DNA of 64,000 bases, taken from assembly GCF_004664715.2 (NCBI RefSeq), contig NC_051063.1, forward strand, positions 145,169,319 to 145,233,318, read 5' to 3'. Position numbers and translations under genes: made by a program. Below the pieces are notes generated by a model. That model searched no databases and was not told the DNA's origin. It saw only the letters and a program-made list of their open reading frames with translations. Every line of letters begins with the position of its first letter. The stretch's first letter is position 1. The stretch is from Peromyscus leucopus (Eukaryota; Chordata; Mammalia; Rodentia; Cricetidae). Shown in pieces: positions 1 through 11,686 of the stretch.

Positions 1-983
1 AAGCCAGTTGCCTTGTCTGTGATTTCCAAAGCCTTAGGTACAAGGAGGCAGGCAGGGCAACAGAATCGCCTGCTCAGATCAAGGGGCTCCAGGAGGCACA
101 GCCAGGCGGTGCTCCACTCCTTCAGTCCCTGCCCGAACCTTGGACTTCACTGCTACTGTTACTGTTGTGCACCAGAAGAGAAACGGATGAGTCCCTTGGA
201 TCCAAGATGTAAGAATGCACATACCTATGTCAAGATGGTATTGCTGTCTATCAACAATGCAGACTGAGCTTCGTGTCTCTTCTAGGGAAGGAAAGGAGAA
301 GACAAAGGATGGCTCCTCTGAGACTAAAAGTGAATAGATCCTTTTATTCACTGAGAAATTAGGATATAAAATAGTCAGAATGCCTCTGCCTCCCCCGCCC
401 CCAGAAAATCAAGAGCTAAAAAATACATATAAAGTGATCACAGATGCCCCTAGATGACAGAATCAGCACCCTTGTTAGCTGCTTCTACCACAAGTAAGAG
501 GTGCTACACCATGCTGTGCCCACCCAGGCAGCCTGCTAGCAGCCAAATCTAATCTCTTAGACAAAATATGGGATGATAGGATTACATAATTAATTTTCCT
601 GTTAGGCGTAATTGTTACTGACTTCATGTCATTACAATGTCAGCTCATCTGGTAGGCGATTGTGATCATATTCTAATTACAAAAACATACAAACAACTTG
701 TAACTGTTCATTATTAAATAACGAGCGAGGCCACAGTAGCTAAATGAACTCTTAAAAAATGAAAATTAAAGGCAAAATAAAATAGACAAGAGGTCCTAAG
801 AAATTGATCAATGAATCCTGACGAGATCTCTTGCTTGGGTGACTAGGTACGTAGCTCTCAGGTTAGCTGCTAAGCATGCTCTAAGAGCCAGCTGTTTAAC
901 TTGATTAAATGTCAGAGTGACCCAAAGCGCCCTGTGTCACCAAGAGCCAGCAGCGATACAAATGTTTAAGACACAACTGTAAA
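1..983. other. Intron, no recognised element
   Basis: No gene or repeat recognised. Positions 590-780 are AT-rich with several ATTA/TAAT cores (for example ATAATTAATTTTC near 586 and TCTAATTAC near 672) and could be a non-coding conserved block, but that cannot be judged from one genome. Confidence 0.5.
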
Positions 984-1042
984 TTGGGCGTGTGGTACAC
1001 TTGGGAGGTCGGCCGGGAGGATCAGGAGTTTAAAGCCAGTCA
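984..1042 (+). repeat. Degenerate B1-like SINE fragment
   Basis: TTGGGCGTGTGGTACAC followed by TTGGGAGGTCGGCCGGGAGG and AGTTTAAAGCCAGT resembles a shortened, heavily diverged B1. It lacks the middle of the Pol III B box region and an A-tail. Confidence 0.35.
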
Positions 1043-1307
1043 AATGATGGAGATGGCAAGCACACTCATTAAGAGCTACTCACAGGACTTGTAGCACATA
1101 CGAGAATCCTCCCATCTTACCATGAGAATAAAGAAAGGATAATTGGCTCCCATCTTTTCATCTTACACATTCTTGCTGACAATTACACTTAGCAGTTGGG
1201 GGTACCAGAATAGTATGTGTGGAAGCATAATCCAGGAAGGAGTTTCTGTTGAAGAAGGATCATTCCGCAACAGCAAAAGGCAAGTCAAAACTAGAGATGA
1301 ACAGCAG

Positions 1308-1392
1308 TCATGGTGGCCTTTGTCATGAGATTACACACCTATAATCTCAGTCCTTAGGAGGCTGAGGCAAGAGGACGGCTATAAATTCAAAG
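1308..1392 (+). repeat. Old B1-like SINE fragment
   Basis: CATGGTGGCC, then ACACCTATAATCTCAGTC and GGAGGCTGAGGCAAGAGGA match the left part of a 7SL-derived SINE. The copy is diverged and 3' truncated. Confidence 0.5.
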
Positions 1393-2197
1393 AAAGAGGT
1401 AAAACTGCTCATCTCATAAATCAGGAAACAAAAGAGGAAGGCCTAGGGTCCGATAATCCCCTTGGAGGGCAAAGGCCCAAAGATCTGAATACCTTCCCTA
1501 GACCATACCTCCTGAAGGTCCTACCAACTCTCAAGAGCATCAAAAGGGACAGCCTTTCTTCCACTGACTTCCAGGGGACATTCACTGTCTAAACTGTCAA
1601 TAAGATGTAAATAAACAGAAACCAATAGGTATATACTGTGAAGAAGAAACTGTTGACATCACCGCCTTCAATTTCTATGATACTAAATTTACGCCAGCTC
1701 TTGAACATCTGGTGTTAAGGAGTTTAATAAATGATTATTTTGAATTAAGGATAATGATCCACACATCTAGTGAATTACAAGTTTGTCCTTCCAGAAAGCA
1801 CAGATTTGACTCAAAAGATGGGGAGGGGGGGGATAACACAGCACCAACTCAATGTTCAAAGAGTTTCTTGGCCAACCCTAATTAGTGAAGGGGGGGGGGA
1901 GACAACAATTCAAGTGCCAAAACAGGTTCAAAGAAATAATTAGCAAGACACACCCACTGAGGCCCTGGAATTCCTCACCATATGCACCTAGGGCTCTGCT
2001 CTCAAGTTATAAGTAACACTCAACAACCAAAAATGGCAAGTTCTTTTAAAGCCCCAAGGGCATATTTAATTCTTGGACCTATGAGTGACAAGGAAACAGG
2101 AAAGCTACACAGTCTGGAAATGTTCCTTCCCCTCTACACAGAAAAATGCAGGGCTGTGAGGAGGACCATGAGATAGAGCCAGGCTGACAGGGGCTTT
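1393..2197. other. Intron, no recognised element
   Basis: No gene or repeat family recognised. Two short G runs occur, near 1822 (GGGGAGGGGGGGG) and 1890 (nine or ten G), both too short to call as quadruplex elements. Confidence 0.45.
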
Positions 2198-2212
2198 GAG
2201 AAACACTCTCCA

Positions 2213-2304
2213 GTCTACTAGTCATACCGCCCTGTATGTGACTGATCCCATCTGATCTAGGGAGCTAAGCAGGGCCAGGCCTGGTTAGTACTTGGACGGG
2301 AGAA
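2213..2304 (+). pseudogene. 5S rRNA pseudogene, 3' truncated
   Basis: The stretch starts GTCTAC and contains CATACC, CTGATCCCATCTGATCT, GAAGCTAAGCAGGG (here GGAGCTAAGCAGGG), GGCCTGGTTAGTACTTGG and ACGGGAGA, in the same order as vertebrate 5S rRNA. That includes most of the internal control region. The last ~25 nt of 5S are missing, the early part is diverged, and the copy sits in an intron, so it is not a functional gene. A 13-bp imperfect direct repeat flanks it (2198-2210 and 2300-2312). Confidence 0.88.
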
Positions 2305-2618
2305 ACACCCTCAAAAAAAAAAAAAGAAAGTAGTGTATTCTCAGCCTCCACTTTTGCATCCAGCTTGCTGGAAGAACACTGTCTCGTACCACATTCCACA
2401 GCCACCGTACCTCACCAGGACACAGCACAGCAGCTACGTTTACTAACTACATAAGCACAGCTTTAAAAGAAAAATAATACAAAGCTGAACCTGAAGCCTC
2501 ATCCTTGCTCCCATCGAGTCTGCTCCCCACCTACCTCATGTGCTACACAGTGTCTACCAGTTTCTTGGCTTCCTGCTAACATCAGTGTACACAATATAAC
2601 CAAATGCAAACAGTCTTG

Positions 2619-2736
2619 CTTCTTCTTCTTCTTCTTCTTCTTCTTCTTCTTCTTCTTCTTCTTCTTCTTCTTCTTCTTCTTCTTCTTCTTCCTCTTCCTC
2701 TTCCTCTTCCTCTTCCTCTTCCTCTTCTTCTTCTTC
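2619..2736. repeat. (CTT)24-(CCTCTT)n microsatellite
   Basis: Twenty-four perfect CTT units (2619-2690) are followed by about six CCTCTT units and a short CTT tail. On the Igf1r sense strand this is a GAA repeat with GAGGAA variants, a pure purine strand of 118 nt. Confidence 0.97.
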
Positions 2737-2874
2737 AACTTTACAAGGTACACCCTGTAAGCCTTTTCCGCTTAATATCCTGGGTCCTCAGTATCTATTC
2801 ACACCATGATCAGGGCGTCCTTAGGCCTTGCTGAAATGCAGTATACATCCCATTTCATGCATGTATATTCATCA

Positions 2875-3125
2875 ATAACGAGTCCCCCTCTGAAGGACAA
2901 GTGAGTTGTTTCCAACCTGTTACTACCACAAACAAACCTGCAATCCATACCCAAGCAGGTATATTTCTGAGATAAATCTGAAGTAGAACTTCCCCATGGA
3001 AGATTATATACGATTGTAACTGGCAGACTGCGCCAATTTGCCTTCCGTGAAGGCTGAACCATTTTATACTCTCCATGGCAATGCAAGAGTTCTGGCTTCC
3101 TCAAAATCCCGAGAACAGCCTGTTG
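2875..3125 (+). repeat. Ancient L1 3'-end fragment (L1M type)
   Basis: Matches by eye the conserved mammalian L1 tail motif order: GGTATATTTCTGAGATAAAT, then CTGAAGTAGAACTTCC, a GCCAATTTGCCTTCCGTGAA block, ACCATTTTATACTCTCCATG and GCAATGCAAGAGTTCTGG. It is strongly diverged with no A-tail. Subfamily not assigned. Confidence 0.65.
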
Positions 3126-3747
3126 ACAGGCCTAAGATCTTAGAGCCGTTCTAAGAATCAATCAGAACATGAAAAGGTTCCTCACAGGTGAATGAATGTG
3201 AGTAACACAGCTGGTAGTTTCAGTCTACCATCTTTCTATAGCACCTACAACTCTCCAAAGAGTGGTGGACACCAACTTAATTCTCGGGACACCACAATGC
3301 CAGAATTGGAATCCTCTCGACCACCAAGACTTGCCTAAGTCAGTTCCCATGTCCTTCCTCGTTTCTAATGAGTAGAAAGAAAGCTGGCAGAAGGAATCCA
3401 GGAAAGGGGGCTCTGACATGTGGAAGCCCCTGACTTGGCAACCTCCCTGCCTCCCCACCTAACATTCAGTGGCCACAGGGGAACCAAAGGACCAACCAGA
3501 GGAATCAGATCACATGGGGGCCACACGGACAAGCCCTCAGCTCCAATGAAGAGCAGCTAGCGACACAGTGTGACTCACAAATGAACTTGGGTGATTTAGG
3601 TAGAAATTCTTGCTGAAAGCTTAATCAAACAAATCAATACAGATACGGCTGCTTTACTTGAAGAGCATTTAACTTCATCCTCCTACACTAGGTTAATATT
3701 ACTAGAAAAGAGAACTACTAAAATAAACGTAGCCACCCTTTCTAAAG

Positions 3748-3965
3748 CAGTGCCTTTCCACCTGTGGGTCACGGCCCCTTTGGGAGTCGAATGGTCCTTT
3801 CACAGGGGTCGCCTAAGACTATCGGAAAACACGGATATTTACAATTCGTGACAGTAGCAAATCTATAGTTAAGAAGTAGAAACAAAACTAGTGTTATGTT
3901 TGGGTCACCACAACATGAGGAACTGTACTAAAGGATCGCAGCATTAGGAAAACTGAGAACCACGT
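3748..3965 (+). mobile_element. hAT-Charlie-type MITE (URR1-like)
   Basis: The ~218-bp copy starts CAGTG and contains CACCTGTGGGTCACGGCCCC, CTTTCACAGGGGTCGCCTAA, TCACCACAACATGAGGAACT and GCAGCATTAGGAAAACTGAG, and ends GAGAACCACG. This is the full order of the rodent non-autonomous hAT element I know as URR1. The ends are inverted repeats (CAGTG...CCACG). No 8-bp target duplication is recognisable, so the copy is old. Confidence 0.85.
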
Positions 3966-4395
3966 TAGCTATTATTGTGCTAAACAAATCATGAGACGTT
4001 CCTCTCAGGCCTACTGGTCACAGTACAGGCCAATGATTCAATACCAACAGCTGGCAGAGACAGTGCATGCAGACAGCATCTGGGGTTGCAAGTTTGAGTG
4101 CCTGGGTTCCTTCCCCAGCAGACTGCCTGTGGCTTCGTCTACACAATGAGGAGACCGGAGGCTTCTACTCATAGAAATGAGAAAAACGCACACAGAGCTC
4201 ATAGAAAATGCCCCTTCCCCATTTTTTAAAAAGCAGGTTACAGTGCTATGGTCTTTAAAGGACTATCCATCCTTTCTCTTAGTCCAAGCTAATTGTTGTC
4301 TCTGTGCTTTGGTCTATCCTGGAGTCTGAATCCTCCCTGGATGTTTCCTCCAGTCTCTAAAAACAAAAAAGAGCTGCACTCTGGGCCTCTGCACA

Positions 4396-4500
4396 CTCCC
4401 AGGCTCAGCCATGCCTGCCTGCCTGCCTGACTCCCAGGCTCAGCCATGCCTGCCTGCCTGACTCCCAGGCTCAGCCATGCCTGCCTGCCTGCCTGCCTAC
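4396..4500. repeat. 31-39 bp minisatellite, 3 copies
   Basis: Three tandem units begin CTCCCAGGCTCAGCCATGCC at 4396, 4431 and 4462. They differ in length only by the number of CTGC/TGCC tetranucleotides at the end of the unit, suggesting nested slippage. Confidence 0.92.
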
Positions 4501-6206
4501 AGCTCTGCGCCTCCCCATCCTCTTCCATTCCAAGGCCACTTCTGTCCCTATCACTCCACCAGCTCTCAGGTTTGGCCCTCGAAGTCATCCCGTAAAGGTC
4601 TTCATTTCTCTTTCTGTTTGGCTGCTGGCCCTCTGAGTGCCTCCCCTCCTCTCCCCAGCCATTCCATGACAGCGGCCCTCCTTCCAGCTCCACCCAGGGC
4701 ACTGTCTTCTCTGCTTCCACACACCATCACCAAGACCACCCGCTCTGAGCACCAATGTATGCTTGACTCCGAGGTGCCTCGACAATCAAATACACGCTTG
4801 CCCTCCCCACTCACTATCTGATTTCTCCATCTTAGTCAAGGACTGGGCAGTGACCCAGGCATCACATGCACTCGGAGCCTGGACATTACCCATGACACCT
4901 TGCTCACCTCTTATGGGCCTGTTTAACTCCACCTCCCTTCAGCTAGTCATCGGGCTCTCTCCATCACGGATCCATGTGAGCTTCGCCCTCCGCCTTGCTT
5001 ACTCCAACAGCTTTCTAACTGGCCACCTCCCTGTTGTTCATGTGGTGGTAAACCCTCATTGTGGCTCCCGGGATTCTATGCGGCCTGAGCTGCTCCTTCC
5101 CAATACAAGTCCTCCGCACACATTCCCTTTCCCTCTGGATCTTAAAGCACCATGCCCATAGCAGTGTTCTGTTAATGTGCGGCTGGTTTAGGACGTCTCC
5201 TAACATTACCCCATGATGTTAGGCTGCCTAGAAATGAGCCCAAGCCAGACTACAGAAGGATTTCTGGCAATTAGACAAAAGCCAGCTTTCTTCAAGAACT
5301 TGTGAAAAAATGGGTTTTCTGTCCCCAAAAGGAGTCGTTTCCTTGCCTCTGGCAGAAGGGACTGGCAGAGAGGCCTTTGGCAGAAGAGACTCCCACTGAC
5401 CCACGGACATATACCTGTGGTTTCATATCAAAGCCCATGCTGGCCTCCAGGCTCCCCCAATTCCTACACACAAGGATTTGTTATGCATCTCAGAGCCCCA
5501 ACACTGGCAGAAACCTGGCCCTTCTCACCTCCCAGCCTTCCCTCCTTCTAGATACGTCTTCATTCTCTACCCAACGGCAAGCTTTTCTTCTGCTGTCCCC
5601 ACTATCTCCTGCTATCTCACTATGACCACTGGTCTGTCTCCCTCTCCCTCTAGCAGAGAGCCCTGGCCATGTCTGGTCTTTTTTTTTTTCTCTCTCTCTC
5701 TCGGCTCTGGATTCTTCCAGATCACTCTGGGTATTTTCCCTCTGTTACCACTCCCCCACAAAGAAACTTCACCCTCACAATGGAGCTGTCATTTTGGCAG
5801 CTTCTTGACTATGTCCCTTGCATACACACGAGGACTCACATCAATTCCACAGAGCCCAGTGGGCATTTGGTGTGTATTGATACAATGAAAGCATCAATGA
5901 AAGGACATGAATCATCAACCCAGCCCTTACTCTAAAGGACAAGATAATTCCAGTGACCTCAAAAGCACACTGTAATAACTTGATGACATGTCAGTGTCAT
6001 GGAAACATGTTTTCATATGTTTGCATTTCTAAATCTCATCAAAAACAAATGATTTTTTTTTAAAGTTCTCTTTTAAAAAATAAATCCATCTACTTTGGGC
6101 TGTTTTCAAGAGCTAGAACATAGCTAGTCATTGGCAGAAGAGCAATTTAAAAAAAACTAAAAATAGCCTATTTATTATGAAATCATGGTTGACATAAACA
6201 TGTTTC
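4501..6206. other. CT-rich intron sequence, possible old LINE remnants
   Basis: About 1.7 kb is pyrimidine-rich on the plus strand, with phrases such as CTTTCTAACTGGCCACCTCC near 5010 that recall eroded L2-type LINE tails. I cannot assign a family with confidence. Short ORFs here are chance frames. A T-run and CT run occur at 5679-5702. Confidence 0.3.
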
Positions 6207-6208
6207 CT

Positions 6209-6256
6209 TGGGTGCTTGGTGGCAAGCGCCGGTACCCTCTGAACCATCTCTCCTGC
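6209..6256 (-). repeat. B2/B3-type SINE 5'-end fragment
   Basis: GGTGCTTGGTGGCAAGCGCC followed by ACCCTCTGAACCATCTCTCC is the reverse complement of the tRNA-like head of a rodent B2/B3 SINE. Only ~50 bp remain. Confidence 0.65.
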
Positions 6257-6904
6257 CTCTGATTTTATTTCCTGATGACGATTCCTCCCATTTCTCCTGA
6301 GAAAATCTGCAACCTTCAGCCATCCTCTAAGGATGAAGAAACACAGGACCAGGAGGCCAGGCACACCTGCACCCCTTTGCTCTTCCACACTCCCCAAGTC
6401 TATGCAACTAATCCTGGGGAAAGGGCAGTTTTGCTGCTTTTCAATGTGGCCCTCTGCATTCCTGGGAAAAAGACATACAGAGCTTCTTGCTGCTTGCTAA
6501 AAAACCAGGTGCAAACCAAGTTGCAGGACTGAATGGTCCAGGATTCCACAAGGGAAGCAATGTATTCCACCCTGAAAGAAAGTCACTTCCATATACAGAG
6601 CATCCTCACAGTTCCAGAAACTGTTAAAAACTGAAGAAGCAAGGGTTTTTTCCTGTTCAGTGTATGTAGACCTGTTACCCAAAATGCCCAGGGAAATGAC
6701 AGTGAAAGTACTTACAATGGAAACAGCCTAACAGCAAGAAAAATAAGCATGACCAAGAGAGTTTCCGGCAGTAACCTACCTAAGAGGGATACCCACAAAT
6801 ACAGAGCTTAGAAGGGTTACCTACATCTACAGAGTATATTTTTAAAATTGCAACTCAATGCTGATCAAGTACCTTGTGATATTTTTGTTTCTATTTTACT
6901 CTTG

Positions 6905-7000
6905 TTTTTAGTCTGTAGCCCAGGCTGCCCTTGATGGTGTGAACTTCCGGTCTCCACCAACAGAATGCTGGAACTAAAGGCAAGTGCTGCCATACCCAGC
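6905..7000 (-). repeat. Old B1 SINE
   Basis: GTCTGTAGCCCAGGCTGCCC, then TGCTGGAACTAAAGGCAAGT and GCTGCCATACCCAGC, is a diverged reverse B1 missing its right end. Confidence 0.75.
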
Positions 7001-8916
7001 TTCATGTAGTGTTTTAAATATGCAGACACACTGTGTGACACTCAATCTATAGGGAAGCTTATTTACTTCATCAAAGGCAGGCCATTTCTTCATGGTTAAA
7101 AAAAAAAAAAATCCCCACAATCCTTCCCTCTGTAGCTTTAGAACAATATGTGACAAGATGTCATCATGCACAGCCAACCTACCATGCAGGGGAACAGCAA
7201 GACCTTCTTCCTCTTACCTACAATTGAGCACCAAGTAATCAAACTTTAAGTTCAGAGTATGAAATTTTTTTTATAACGTAAGACATTGATTATTAAGTAT
7301 CAGCCTTTGGTATTTCTATCTATGAGAGTTTTGAAGATCATCAATATGTTCAACTAAGATTTATTTGCCAGACAACAGGACCTTCTCCTGGAATACAATA
7401 CTCCCAGCAAAGTGGGTTCTCCAACACAATTAAGTCTCACTCAGAGAGAGACTATCCTTAACAGAGTAAGGGAGGAGGCCCGTGGGAGAATGGCGGAGAA
7501 TGGGAATTAACCAGGCGCTCTGTTAAACAGGGTGGACTCATGCCTTTCATGAGCAGCTCTACTGTGAGCCTCCAATGCAGACATTTTTCTAGCCATCTTC
7601 ATCCTGCCTTCAAAGTGGGCTAACCAAATCTTTACCCTACAGACACAGCAAGCCACATCTTAATTATATCTAACAACTCCCTTTGCTGAACTTCTGTCCT
7701 CCAAAGTTGAAATCCCACTCTCTCAGACATCGATTTCTATGTCACACAGAACCCTTCCAGCTTCTACTGTAGCTTGTCAGCAAGGCTACCGCAAATTCTG
7801 AACCTCAGGTTTCAGTGGGCATGCCCTAGTTTACCTTGGGTTGGGTTTCCTGTATATTTTTTATTTTTATTTTTTTACTTCTCAAACGACTCAGAGCCTC
7901 AACCTGTTAAATGCTTCTCTAGCTTGCTTTTCCTCTTGGTCCCATTCATCATCTTATTAACCATAGCTATGACATTCTCCAAGAAAAAGATTGCAAAGAG
8001 GCATTAATAAGCCCTTGAGTGCAGGGGTGAATCGATCATGTGCACACACAGGTGTGTAAATTGGGGCAAAACCACATGCCAAGCAAAACAAAGGCAGGAA
8101 TGCTAAGGCATTTTACAACACCAAGGTTACTAACCCAAAGCTTTGGCCTTAATGTGTTGTATTTTCTTAAGTAAATAATATGAGTCAAAATTGTTTTCAG
8201 TAAAGAAGAATACTCCGGCTTGAACTGTCTTCCGTATCCAGGATCCATCATGGTCCTTGCAGACATTAAACCCTGTCCTTCATCACAGTACAGAGCTGAG
8301 GGGATAGGGCAGAGTCCAGCACAGTTGCAGCACTTCTTTGGTGGGCCGCTTATAGTTCTTGCTCTAAGGTTACTATTTTCTTTCCGCAAGAGTATCACTT
8401 TTCAGACTATCTTCTATTTCATACAAACATCATGTGTATAATGCGAACTCAAAAGACAAATTTTTGTTAGTTGGTTCTACTAGCCACCGAGGCTCTTCTT
8501 TTTGGCACCAGAAAACATAATGTCTAATCATTTACCATTCTGTTTAGAATAAATACTCAGCTAAGTTTTGGCTACGAAAAATTGCCCAAGTATTGCTTTA
8601 AAGAAAATGATGGGGAAAAAAAATTGATGTGCGCATCAGAGTGACTGTAAGGCTGGAAGCAACCGAGTCCCTTAGATCAGACCCTGACCAGGGCACCAGG
8701 GAAGGTAGCCTGTGAGTTGTCACATCACAAAACTCAGGTGTCCATCACCGTTGTTCCGGATGTTCTACATAGTTGTGAGTAAATCATTAACTGAGGTCAA
8801 CTTTTGAGACCCACGAAGAGTGCCACCCCCACTGACCAATGGTAGAGCCACAGCCTAAACACAGTGCACATGTCAAGCCCACGCTCCAAGTTACAACTAT
8901 TGTTTTCAAATAACAT
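7001..8916. other. Intron, no recognised element
   Basis: No gene or repeat family recognised in this 1.9 kb. Contains short A/T runs (7098, 7267, 7857) and otherwise unremarkable sequence. Confidence 0.4.
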
Positions 8917-8925
8917 CAACTAGAA

Positions 8926-9097
8926 TATCTTTTTGTTTGTTTTTGTTTTTCCGAGACAGGGTTTTTCTGTATAGCTTTGGATCCTGTCCTGGAACCACTC
9001 TGTAGCCCAGGCTGGCCTCAAACTCAAAGAGATCCACCTGCCTCTGCCTCTTAAGTGCTGGGATTAAAGGCGTGAGCCGCCACCACCGCCCGGCCTA
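8926..9097 (-). repeat. B1 SINE
   Basis: A T/G-rich tail (TTTTTGTTTGTTTTTG) is followed by GAGACAGGGTTTTTCTGTAT, GTAGCCCAGGCTGGCCTCAA, GTGCTGGGATTAAAGGCGTG and CACCACCGCCCGGC, a near full-length reverse B1. Flanking AACTAGAAT at 8917-8925 and 9098-9106 is a likely target-site duplication. Confidence 0.95.
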
Positions 9098-9106
9098 AAC
9101 TAGAAT

Positions 9107-10293
9107 CTGTTAAGTGGGAAAATGTACTTTCAGGTTTGGTCCTTTTTTCCCTTCGCTTCTCTGTGACTCCATAGTTAAGAAGCTGGGCAGGTGTGAGGGC
9201 CCAAGTGCGGCCATTTTAGAGGCTGAGAAATCTTCAGCGAAGGCTCTGAGGTAAATCTTTACTACAAACTGGGGTTCATGACACATACTGAACAGGGTGA
9301 GGATGATGGGGAAGAGACAGCATACTGTGAGGTGAGATTCAAAATACATGTTGACCATTAGGTGTGATGTACAAAGGTGGATTTCCAGTTACATTGGTCT
9401 TTCATAACCTCAGAGGGTAAACTCATTTGATCGTGAAAACAGGGTTTGTCCACACAAATCCTGAAAGAAGTGAGAGACAACAATGTCTTACGAGGTGGTG
9501 ATGAACACAACTGCCGAAGAGTACACATCTCAGGACTAAAATTCTGTGGGTCAATCTGCCAACTCCCTAAGAGACCTTGTAAGGTATTTTACCAGGCCCA
9601 ACCCTCATGGTATCTGTCAGCACAGAGGGGTGCTCACACCCCCTCCAGCCAGCAAGCTCAATTTGCATAGATCTGAACAGAATACCAGATTCACTGGTCA
9701 CTCTGACTCAATCAGGAGATCTTCATCAGCTGGGTATTCTCCGAGCCTTATAGAGGGACCAAACTGTGGGACAACTGTGTCACCCAGATGAAGGAACTGC
9801 CTTACTGCTTCTGGAATTCCTTCCATTGTAGGACTCCCTGACACATTTAGATTCAAACTGACCGACTGTCATGGGATTTTGTTCCATACACAAGAGCATG
9901 ACCAAGCACTGTGACAACTGTGTGGATCATCATCCAAACGGGAGTGACAGGTCTTCATAAACAAGGGGCGGGAATTCCAGAGAGGACAGGCAATCTGGTC
10001 CTCTTCTGACAGACGTCAAAGGCGGGGAGCTGGTCCTTCCCTGTCAACAGAGGTCAGTGGTATAAGCCTTAAGGGCTGACTTGAAACACTGAGTATGAAA
10101 AGCAGGCTGTAGAAGGCCAAGGAACTTTCCAACTCCCTCCCACCCATACCTCCTCAAAGTCTGTTCCTGCCCTCTGCCCACTTCAGCCTCCTAGAGCTCC
10201 AGAGGATGGTCCGTTTAAAAATTCATGCTGGGGTGGGGGTGGGGGGAGAAAAAGTCATTCTAAAACCTACTTTTCTTCATTCCAAAATAGGGT

Positions 10294-10295
<2 letters not shown>
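9107..10295. other. Intron, no recognised element
   Basis: No gene or repeat recognised. A G-rich run (GGGGTGGGGGTGGGGGGAG) lies near 10230, just before the AG microsatellite. Confidence 0.4.

Positions 10296-10352
<57 letters not shown>
10296..10352. repeat. (AG)n microsatellite
   Basis: About 28 AG dinucleotides, followed by AAAGGAAAGAAGG-type purine sequence to 10381. Confidence 0.97.
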
Positions 10353-10359
<7 letters not shown>

Positions 10360-10438
10360 GAAGGAAAGAAAGAAAGGGGAAAGGCAACTTTTAAAAACTA
10401 AATACTTATTTTTTGAAAAATCCCAATCTTGGATGACC

Positions 10439-10482
10439 TTGAGAGTTTTAAATTTGATGTTCCCGCTCAATACCATTTAAGA
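10439..10482 (-). repeat. Unknown short repeat, copy A
   Basis: The stretch with AAATTTGATGTTCCCGCTCA and ATACCATTT recurs at 11641-11686 with few differences. The family is not recognised. Confidence 0.55.
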
Positions 10483-11640
10483 GCAGCAACAGCACAAGAC
10501 TTTTTCAGGCCAAGGACCTCACGTGATCTATTTATCATATTTCAAACAGTGCTGTGACTCAGCCTACCCTTTTGGATGGATCCCACCCAGGAATCTCCTA
10601 TCAACTTACTCCTCTACTCTCAGGCAAGAGACACGCTGTCCCAGGCAGAATGCATGTAAAGAAGTTCCAACCCTCTGTCAGTTCCTAATCTCCACACTGA
10701 AAGACAGCGAGGAGCCAACTGGCCACCGAAACGTCACTGGTCACACACTTCAGCACCCTGCTCAATGCATAATGGAGAATGCCACACTGTGGTTCCCAAC
10801 TGCAGGGCAACTGCAGCCTGTTCCCATTCCCATTGTTTACTGCTGCGTGAGTCACATGAAAGCAGGAAATAATTAAACATCAGGGATCATTGAAGCGCCA
10901 TGTGCAAGGACAAGAGGACAGGGCAATTGGAGTCCCTGGAGATGAGGTGCCCCTCCCAGAGCACTCCACTTTCCAAAACACTGTCTTCAGGAACTGGGTC
11001 TGTGCCAGAGAAATGACTAACTTCTAAAGCATCTCCGCTGTAAGTTGCACAGATTCTTTCGAAAACAAGACTGTTAGCATCTGAGGGTGGGGTGGGCTGC
11101 TCTTCTCTTTAAAATACCTCCATCGATCAGGAAAGCATTCACAGCCCTCTTGAATCCAATACTAACCACTTACCATCTCCCTAAAACTTAAAGATAAGAC
11201 AAACACATTGCCCAGATCTCAGTCATACTGTTTATCCAGTGAGTTTTCAGAGAGACCGGGTTTTTATTACCCAAGCTTTTAGGACAGTTCAAGTTCAATA
11301 CACACAATGCTTCATTCATGCTGTTAAATTGATAATATTAACCTTTCTTGCTGAGATGCATTAAAAATTCTGGCTTTTCAGAGCAAATGTAATTAGTTCA
11401 CATTAGTAACTTCACCAGCAGCAGTGACAGAAGCAAACTGAATGAACAGGATACGGATTAATGTAATCAAAATATCATCTCCCATCTTCTCTACTAGTCA
11501 GGCAGCTGGCTACACTTCCTCTCTCGGTTGAAGTTTTTTTTTTTTCTTTTAATAAAAACAATAGATCAATGAAATGGATGTATAACTACTGTAATGCCCC
11601 CTCGGGGGAGTACTGGACAGGAAACCATTTGGGTGAGTGA
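10483..11640. other. Intron, no recognised element
   Basis: No gene or repeat recognised. The 11260-11480 part is AT-rich with TAATTA-type cores and a well-mixed composition typical of unique DNA. Confidence 0.4.
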
Positions 11641-11686
11641 TCCCAAAAGTTTTTAATTTGATGTGCCTGCTCAATACCATTTTGAC
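11641..11686 (-). repeat. Unknown short repeat, copy B
   Basis: TTAATTTGATGTGCCTGCTC then AATACCATTTT matches copy A at 10439-10482 with about 34 of 38 bases alike. Both copies share orientation. Confidence 0.55.

Noticed and set aside
2499..2834. Poly-Lys and poly-Leu reading frames
   Set aside because: They are direct translations of the CTT/CCTCTT microsatellite.
4501..5160. Possible L2 LINE remnants
   Set aside because: Phrase-level resemblance only; without an alignment it cannot be separated from CT-rich background.
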